Assembly: GCA_019637645.1 (NCBI GenBank)
Contig: JAHBVH010000079.1
Location: 1-38,892, forward strand
DNA: 38,892 nucleotides
Direction of reading: 5' to 3'
Source of the DNA: Caldilineaceae bacterium
GTDB taxonomy: Bacteria > Chloroflexota > Anaerolineae > Caldilineales > Caldilineaceae
Shown here piece by piece: positions 34,071 through 38,892 of this stretch; positions within the stretch are counted from its first letter, which is position 1, and the number at the start of each line of letters is the position of its first letter. The notes beneath the pieces are model-generated. The model was not told where the DNA came from, made no database searches, and was given only the letters and a program-made list of their open reading frames with translations. The translations under genes and the position numbers were made by a program.

Positions 34071-35135
34071 CTAGGGGGCAACCTGTTGGAAGGTGACACT
34101 CCAACTAAAGTGACCATTACAGCTATTGGTTTCGGCAAAGTGCCGACAGGTCGCTTCGTCTTGGCAATATTGGCTACTGAGCAGAAATTCAAAAGGAATC
34201 GCGGCTGGGTTGGTGGATAGGCCAGTCGCCACCGCACTCGTGACTGCGCTTCCACGGCTGTCGCGAATGAGCTTGACATCTTGCCCACTGCCCAGGACAA
34301 ACTCCGCCACGCCATCCCCGCGCCCTTGCGCGCCCGTTACTTCGATTTCTCGTGCGCCATACTGTACTTGAACCGCCACGCCATTGACCCGGTTTCCGTT
34401 GGTATCCAGCACCGTAACAACAAGTTGCCGCCCATAGCCACAGTGCACCGAAGGGCCATCCAGCGAGCCGCCATTTTCATAAGGGTCCCATAGCCGTTTT
34501 TCTACCACAACATATTGGGTGTCACTTGCCGGTGACGTCGTTGGTACAGCAGCGGGCGCAGGTGCTGGCAGCGGGGTTGCCGTGGTATTCGGCGCAATGT
34601 TCGCGACCAAAAAGGCCGCGATCCACTGGTCACTATCCAACTGATACCAACTTTGATCGGTCGTCGCCCCAACAACAGTCAGCGCTTGGCCGCTGCCGAC
34701 TGTTCCCACAATGGCATAGGTCGTGCCTGGCCCGGCTCGTAGATTGGCCGCACGATTGGCCGTGACTTGAAGCGATTCTGCGAATAGGTTCGCCGCGGCG
34801 GCTACAGGCGTCGCTTTGGTTGGGGCTGCTGTCGCTGCTGGGATTGTCCCGGTGGTGTTGACCAAAAAGGCCGCAATCCATTGGTCATTGTCCAGTTGAT
34901 ACCAAGCACCCGCAGCGTCCATGCCACGAATGACCACCGCATCCCCCTGGCGCAGCGCCCCGACAATGGCATAGGTTGTCCCCGGCCCGGCGCGCAAGTT
35001 GGCAGGATAGAGAACAACACCGCGCGTCGGCGTTTGGGCCAACGCCGGTGGCGCACCCGTAAGGGCTATTCCCCACAAAAGGAGTAGACTGCCCAGAAGA
35101 AGCGCGATCCTCAATTGACTATCATGCAATTTCAT
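34071..35135 (-). CDS. Secreted protein with two bacterial SH3 domains
   Basis: This is a 354-residue exported protein. A signal peptide (LLLGSLLLLWGIALTGAPPALAQ) is followed by two SH3b repeats (about 38-95 and 125-185), each with NLRAGPGTTYAIVG and WYQLD(N/S)DQWIAAFLV. These are so alike that a recent duplication is likely. A Pro/Ala/Thr linker and a C-terminal domain with an Ig-like or Big-like stretch (VVTVLDTNGNRVNGVAVQVQYGAREIE) and four Cys near the end come next. SH3b domains usually bind peptidoglycan or target proteins to the envelope. The start at 35135 is chosen because AGGATGG is placed as ribosome site. The ATG at 35144 is an alternative. The frame to 35228 reads through a repeat hairpin. 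Confidence 0.85.
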   Translation of the reverse strand: MKLHDSQLRIALLLGSLLLLWGIALTGAPPALAQTPTRGVVLYPANLRAGPGTTYAIVGALRQGDAVVIRGMDAAGAWYQLDNDQWIAAFLVNTTGTIPAATAAPTKATPVAAAANLFAESLQVTANRAANLRAGPGTTYAIVGTVGSGQALTVVGATTDQSWYQLDSDQWIAAFLVANIAPNTTATPLPAPAPAAVPTTSPASDTQYVVVEKRLWDPYENGGSLDGPSVHCGYGRQLVVTVLDTNGNRVNGVAVQVQYGAREIEVTGAQGRGDGVAEFVLGSGQDVKLIRDSRGSAVTSAVATGLSTNPAAIPFEFLLSSQYCQDEATCRHFAETNSCNGHFSWSVTFQQVAP

Positions 35136-35185
35136 ACAAGCCATCCTATTTTCTAAGAAAGTGTTTAAGAAGGAGTGATCAGTCC

Positions 35186-35218
35186 ACGCTGGACAGGTTT
35201 CCAAAATCTGTCCAGCGT
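35186..35218. repeat. Dispersed palindromic repeat, copy upstream of the SH3b gene
   Basis: ACGCTGGACAGGTTT, CCA, AAATCTGTCCAGCGT, a 15-pair hairpin with one G-T pair. It stands about 50 bases before the SH3b start, on the promoter side. Confidence 0.7.
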
Positions 35219-35329
35219 ACAGGGCCACCTTTCCTAACGGTTTCTTACCATACCCTACAGTTCAACGTACCCTGTGGTGAAGTATAACAGAGGAGTTGAG
35301 TAGGCTGAATATACCACGGTAGAGAGGCC

Positions 35330-35362
35330 AGATCTGACAGGTTTAACAAACCTGTTAGGTCT
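35330..35362. repeat. Dispersed palindromic repeat, second copy in this gap
   Basis: AGATCTGACAGGTTT, AAC, AAACCTGTTAGGTCT, a 15-pair stem with two G-T pairs. The G-T pairs keep the RNA fold on one strand, which suggests the hairpin rather than the DNA palindrome is conserved. Confidence 0.7.
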
Positions 35363-35428
35363 CTGATCACGCTGGACAAGTGCGTAGCTTCTAAAGCAAA
35401 TTATTTTTGTCGATTTGTCTTAGCTTTT

Positions 35429-35491
35429 GCCTAGGTAAAGCGGCGGACGACTAGTCGCCTGCCTAGGTTTATACTCCGCACTTGTCTAGGT
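35429..35491. promoter_or_regulatory. Repeated CCTAGGT boxes upstream of the SRPBCC gene
   Basis: GCCTAGGT occurs at 35429-35436 and 35461-35468, 32 bases apart (three helical turns), with a related GTCTAGGT at 35484-35491 and the palindrome CGACTAGTCG (35448-35457) between the first two. This could be a regulator binding array in an otherwise empty gap of about 300 bases. Confidence 0.35.
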
Positions 35492-35674
35492 CTAGATCCA
35501 CCCAACTGTCAGATGGAAAAGGGGTTGTTCTTCGGTATGATAGAACTTACGTAGCAAACCGTGGGTGCGGCAACCGTTGGTGGGTATAATCCGCGCGGCT
35601 TTGCATCACTCTTCTCTGATTATGGTTGATTCGACTGGATGTCCTTGGGATGCCGGTAAGAAAGGCTGTCATTC

Positions 35675-36379
35675 ATGCAATCATCTACCCTGCCGCACCC
35701 TGGTGTACACCGCGGCAATGGTTGGTTTCGCAGCGGCTTTACCGTGCTGATCCTTGTTTTAGTCTATAGCTTGGTCATCCAACCTTGGCACATGCGTTGG
35801 GGCGCAACGGATGCCGAAGTCGCGATGCCATTGCCGGGGGATTCCTTGATTCCGCCCGATACGGTTGTTTCTACCCGCGCCATCACCATTCAGGCGTCGC
35901 CGACCGATGTGTGGGCATGGCTCGTACAGTTGGGGCAAGCGCGGGGCGGTTTCTATAGCTATACGTGGCTAGAAAACCTCTTTGCCGCCCAAATGCACAA
36001 TGCTGATCAGATTGTCCCCGCCTGGCAGCATCCTCAGGTGGGCGACCCCGTCACCATGATGGCGAATCCACCGCCCGTCTCTATTTCTGAGATTGTACTT
36101 TTGGAGCCAGGGCGAGTGCTGGTGCTGAAAGGGGGGTGGATCTTCTTCTTGCAGCCGCTTGACACCCAGCAGACCCGCTTGATTGTGCGCTATGCCTCCT
36201 TTCCCGTCAAAGGCGATTGGCGCACGGCCCTCTATTACTATCCCCTCTTTGAACCGGCTCATTTTGTCATGGAAGTAGGCATGATGTTGGGGATTAAACA
36301 ACGCGCCGAATCGACGGCGCAGGCGCAAGCCACTCTCACTCTGACTCTGAGCCCAACTAGGCAGGAGATGCGCCCATGA
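35675..36379 (+). CDS. SRPBCC-fold membrane-anchored protein
   Basis: This is a 234-residue protein. One N-terminal helix (FTVLILVLVYSLVIQPW, about 22-38) anchors a START/polyketide-cyclase-like domain. The pattern is STRAITIQASPTDVWAWLVQLGQARGGFYSYTWLENLFAAQMHNAD, then VGDPVTMMANPPP and TRLIVRYASFP, typical of SRPBCC proteins found in actinobacteria and Chloroflexota. The fold makes a hydrophobic ligand pocket; the ligand is unknown. The C-terminal tail (QAQATLTLTLSPT) is low-complexity. AAGAAAGG lies about ten bases before the ATG. Its stop overlaps the next start (ATGA), so the two are coupled. Confidence 0.8.
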   Translation: MQSSTLPHPGVHRGNGWFRSGFTVLILVLVYSLVIQPWHMRWGATDAEVAMPLPGDSLIPPDTVVSTRAITIQASPTDVWAWLVQLGQARGGFYSYTWLENLFAAQMHNADQIVPAWQHPQVGDPVTMMANPPPVSISEIVLLEPGRVLVLKGGWIFFLQPLDTQQTRLIVRYASFPVKGDWRTALYYYPLFEPAHFVMEVGMMLGIKQRAESTAQAQATLTLTLSPTRQEMRP

Positions 36380-36921
36380 GCAGGCGGCTGCTGGATCGTT
36401 CTCGGCGTGGCTGGCAGGCGTTGCGGCTAGGGCTCGGTGTTGGGTTTAGGGTAGCCGTATGCTATGGTGCCGCGTTTCTGGTCTATGCCATTTTGCGCTC
36501 CTCGTTTCAGATCGGCGCGGTACTCACTGTGCATGAGGGGCTTGTGGGCACGCTGATCGCCAATGCGTTTGCTTTGGCGATCGCGGTATTGGGTGCTACG
36601 CTTCTCTTGGGGGGCATAGCCGCCTTGGTGGAAGGGCTCATTGTATGCCTTGTCTATGCGCTATCAGCTTGGTTTAATACCCAGCACTCGCCACGGCGCG
36701 CGGCTTGGATTGGCTTTTTCTGTGCTGCGCTGCCCGTTGTGATCCTGGTGCTCTTCTTGCGGTATCAACTCGGTATCTATTTTCGCGCCCTCTGGCCCAC
36801 TGGCTTTTTCTTTTGGCTAGCGCTACCTGGGCTGCTCTTGATTAGCACCACCACTTGGTTGAGTAGCCGACAAGGGGGAGTTGCGGTGTCGCCCCAGGTC
36901 GCAACTCCGGGGTTGCACTAG
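36376..36921 (+). CDS. Small membrane protein coupled to the SRPBCC gene
   Basis: This is a 181-residue protein with about four membrane segments (VAVCYGAAFLVYAILR, LIANAFALAIAVLGATLLLGGIAALVEGLIVCLVYAL, AAWIGFFCAALPVVILVLFL, GFFFWLALPGLLLIST) and a basic N-terminus. No family or motif is recognised. It overlaps the upstream gene by four bases, which implies co-translation and perhaps a shared membrane complex. Confidence 0.72.
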   Translation: MSRRLLDRSRRGWQALRLGLGVGFRVAVCYGAAFLVYAILRSSFQIGAVLTVHEGLVGTLIANAFALAIAVLGATLLLGGIAALVEGLIVCLVYALSAWFNTQHSPRRAAWIGFFCAALPVVILVLFLRYQLGIYFRALWPTGFFFWLALPGLLLISTTTWLSSRQGGVAVSPQVATPGLH

Positions 36922-36981
36922 CGGTCATGGTTTGGCATCTACTGTTTGCGGTCAAGAGTCGATTGAGAAAGGAATAACGCG

Positions 36982-37926
36982 GTGACTTTGCAACAACAGA
37001 CGCTCCGCATGACAAACCGCCCGATCCAGGATAATGCTGACTTCTGGCGCGTGCGTGCCTTCTTAGCTGCCACCTATCCCGCTACGCCACCGGGCTTCCA
37101 TTGGGAGATTCGCCGCTGGGATGGCTCGCGCTTCCATCACGCCGCGGACGACTGGGCAACCCGCTTTGCTGGGCGGGCTCAGCTATGGGAGACAGCCCAA
37201 GGGCAATTCATCGGGGCTGTTCACCCAGAAGGTGATGAGAACGGCGAAGCGCACCTACAAGTCCACCCCGATTTTCGCACAATCGAAGCGGCGATGATCA
37301 CCTGGGCCGAAGCGCACCTCGCTGCCCCAACCCTCGCTGGAGGGCAGCAGTTGGACATCTTCGTCTATGATTACGATACCGCGCGCCAAGCACTGTTACA
37401 GACTCTGGGCTATACTCAGTTGGACGCAGGCGGGGTGGTGCGACGGCTTTCGTTGCCTGGCTATCGGCCCGCGGTGCCAGCGCTGGCAGCCGGTTATACC
37501 CTGCGCACCACCGAAGCGACGACCCTTGACAACTGTCAACGCGTGGCCGACCTGCTGAACGCTGCGTTTAACCGTGATTTTCATACGGCCCTGGAATTTC
37601 AAAACTTTGTCAGGCAAGCTCCTTGCTATCGGCCCGACCTGGATCTGGTGGCGGTTGCGCCGGATGGCTCCTTTGCCGCCTATGTGGGCATTGCCTACGA
37701 TGTCACCACGCGCCACGCTGTCTTTGAACCAGTCTGCACCCACCCCGATCATCGTCAGCGCGGGTTGGCCCAGACGCTGATGTGCGAGGGGCTAGCTCGC
37801 CTCCACGCGATAGGGGCCCGCGATGTCAGCGTCGAGACCGGCGATATGATCCCCGCCAACCGGCTCTACGAGAGCATCGGCTTTACAGAAACTTGGCGCG
37901 GACATCAATGGCGCAGGCTATTTTGA
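36982..37926 (+). CDS. Tandem GNAT-family N-acetyltransferase
   Basis: This is a 314-residue cytosolic protein with two GNAT folds. The N-terminal half (about 15-150) is degenerate in its acetyl-CoA loop. The C-terminal half (about 172-312) has the acetyl-CoA motif PDHRQRGLAQTLM, the V-splay strand VFEPVCTHP and the closing NRLYESIGFTE. The acceptor, perhaps an amine of a metabolite or antibiotic, is unknown. The start is GTG at 36982 after AAAGGA at good spacing. An in-frame ATG 16 codons later (MTNRPIQD) would also give an intact domain. The gene stands 60 bases after the membrane protein gene. Confidence 0.87.
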   Translation: MTLQQQTLRMTNRPIQDNADFWRVRAFLAATYPATPPGFHWEIRRWDGSRFHHAADDWATRFAGRAQLWETAQGQFIGAVHPEGDENGEAHLQVHPDFRTIEAAMITWAEAHLAAPTLAGGQQLDIFVYDYDTARQALLQTLGYTQLDAGGVVRRLSLPGYRPAVPALAAGYTLRTTEATTLDNCQRVADLLNAAFNRDFHTALEFQNFVRQAPCYRPDLDLVAVAPDGSFAAYVGIAYDVTTRHAVFEPVCTHPDHRQRGLAQTLMCEGLARLHAIGARDVSVETGDMIPANRLYESIGFTETWRGHQWRRLF

Positions 37927-37952
37927 GTGCTGATTGAAAAGGTAGAATTATC

Positions 37953-38056
37953 TTACGCACTTGGGCAAAACCTTGTCATCGGGTTGGCTCTGTGGTTCCC
38001 ACAACCGCCAACGAAAGACGCTGTCAGGTCTCTGGCCGTACCAATCAACTGCGTAA
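37953..38056. repeat. MITE-like element with TTACGCA terminal inverted repeats
   Basis: TTACGCACTTG (37953-37963) and CAACTGCGTAA (38046-38056) are an 11-base inverted repeat with one mismatch enclosing 82 bases without a gene. The right end shares 13 bases with 27629-27641. Size, ends and intergenic position suggest a small non-autonomous element, but no target duplication was established. Confidence 0.4.
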
Positions 38057-38076
38057 GTCCTAAGGAGATAACCGCT

Positions 38077-38514
38077 ATGAACAACCGTTGGGAGCGCTAT
38101 CTATTATTGGGGTTGGATCTCTTTCTGGCCGTGACGGCCATTGCGGGCGGGCTTGGCTTGTGGACAGGTGCCATTGCGCCAGGTGTGGAGCTCCTCCAAG
38201 GCTCACCTTTTACGAGCTACCTGATTCCGGGCGTGGCACTGACTTTCCTTGTGGGCGGCAGCGCGACGCTGGCAACTTGGCTGCTGCGGCGGCGGCCTGC
38301 GTGGGGAATCCTGCTTTCGGGGCTAGCTGGGCTTTGTATTCTCCTCTTCGAGTTGGTCGAAATTCTGGTCATTGGCTCGGCACCAGGGATCGCGCGTAAT
38401 CTACAACTGCTCTATATGGTGGTTGGGTTATTCATGGCTGGCTTAGCAACTGCCCTCTGGCTGGGGCAACGACACAGCCCTTTGCCTCACAGCGTGCAAA
38501 GCAAGGGCATTTAG
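38077..38514 (+). CDS. Four-helix membrane protein of unknown function
   Basis: This is a 145-residue protein with four membrane segments (LLLGLDLFLAVTAIAGGLGLW, YLIPGVALTFLVGGSATLATWLL, GILLSGLAGLCILLFELVEILVIG, LQLLYMVVGLFMAGLATALWL). Short basic loops separate them. No known family is recognised with confidence. The start at 38077 follows AAGGAGA (38062-38068). The frame open from 37927 crosses the MITE-like element and is ignored. It lies 30 bases before the next gene, which is probably co-transcribed. Confidence 0.78.
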   Translation: MNNRWERYLLLGLDLFLAVTAIAGGLGLWTGAIAPGVELLQGSPFTSYLIPGVALTFLVGGSATLATWLLRRRPAWGILLSGLAGLCILLFELVEILVIGSAPGIARNLQLLYMVVGLFMAGLATALWLGQRHSPLPHSVQSKGI

Positions 38515-38544
38515 CTGCTGCATAAGAATAAAGGAGGTCTATCA

Positions 38545-38892
38545 ATGTCTACACAAGGCACAAAGCCCGCGCCGCTCCACACAACGCAATGGCGCGACGC
38601 AGCAATGATAGGTGCGGCAATGGCAGGGGCGGCAATGATCAGTGCGGCCCTGTTGGCCTTGGCGCGCTGGTATCGGCAACCAGCGGCCAAGCGCGCCACC
38701 GGTACCCTACTCGATCAATTTCTACCCAATGCCGAGTTCAACGGGCAAGTGTCCGTGGTCATCCATGCGCCACCGCCAGCGATTTTCCAGGCATTACACG
38801 AAGTGACCTTGGCTGATATGCCTTTGGCAAAATGGCTTGGTGAACTGCGCTACCTGCCTGGTCGGCTTATGGGCAAGGGCCAAGCTACACCA
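38545..38892 (+). CDS. Second SRPBCC-family protein (cut by the window end)
   Basis: The first 116 codons of a gene running off the right edge. AAAGGAGGT (38530-38538) is a near-perfect ribosome site. Residues 18-40 are a helix rich in Ala, Gly and Met (AAMIGAAMAGAAMISAALLALA) that may anchor the protein. From about residue 70 the sequence VSVVIHAPPPAIFQALHEVTLADMPLAKWLGELRYLPGRL matches the opening of SRPBCC/START-like proteins. With the gene at 35675 it makes two SRPBCC genes among small membrane-protein genes. Confidence 0.75.
   Translation, partial: MSTQGTKPAPLHTTQWRDAAMIGAAMAGAAMISAALLALARWYRQPAAKRATGTLLDQFLPNAEFNGQVSVVIHAPPPAIFQALHEVTLADMPLAKWLGELRYLPGRLMGKGQATP

Noticed and set aside
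35136..35228. Longer start of the SH3b protein at 35228
   Set aside because: The extension reads through a palindromic repeat and precedes a normal signal peptide; 35135 has a ribosome site.
37927..38076. N-terminal extension of the four-helix membrane protein
   Set aside because: It crosses the MITE-like element; AAGGAGA supports the ATG at 38077.

Overview
The window looks like a chromosomal segment from a free-living bacterium, most likely a member of the Chloroflexota (inference from gene content and style, not from a marker gene). Pointers are a very long bacterial tricorn protease, a K+-dependent-type membrane pyrophosphatase, a cdaA-cdaR-der-M28 run, several SRPBCC and lipoprotein genes, moderately GC-rich DNA and short palindromic repeats between genes. 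No rRNA, tRNA, CRISPR array, transposase or phage structural gene was seen. Coding density is high and both strands are used.

Layout. 1-1863: remains of a hydantoin or D-amino-acid utilisation locus, in which the 5' part of a hydantoinase A gene is joined out of frame to the 3' two thirds of a D-aminoacylase gene. 1940-3469: a mercuric-reductase-like flavoprotein. 3753-5616: metG preceded by a strong promoter, a 39-codon ORF with six Met codons in eight, and an intrinsic terminator. This reads as a methionine-codon attenuator and is the strongest new observation. 5636-10087: DUF402 protein, heptamer tandem repeat, orphan solute-binding lipoprotein, CBS-pair protein, cysteine desulfurase. 10246-12965: membrane pyrophosphatase behind a long leader with its own small ORF and terminator-like hairpin. 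13048-15613: a catalytically degenerate tyrosine-recombinase-like gene translationally coupled to a GH13 glycosidase. 15788-18886: membrane protein, HD-domain hydrolase, and argF behind a structured leader. 18949-23636: cdaA, cdaR, der and an M28-family protein, all on the plus strand and tightly spaced. 23943-28673: receiver-only response regulator, NTF2-like lipoprotein, lgt, DUF503, lipM, ygfZ. 28704-33955: a divergent pair, a lipoprotein alpha/beta hydrolase and a tricorn protease carrying a large charged insertion. 34071-38892: SH3b secreted protein, SRPBCC and membrane proteins, a tandem GNAT acetyltransferase, and a second SRPBCC gene cut by the window end.

How the genes connect. cdaA and cdaR make and regulate cyclic di-AMP. 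lgt serves the lipoproteins encoded nearby (6291-7829, 24547-25092, 28704-30068). Cysteine desulfurase, YgfZ and LipM all touch Fe-S or lipoate metabolism but are not in one operon. A recurring palindrome family (consensus close to CTGACAGGTTT-N-AAACCTGTCAG) sits in at least seven intergenic gaps, and some copies could act as terminators. At three places a -10 hexamer lies only 6-7 bases before an ATG, which suggests that leaderless transcripts are used in this organism.
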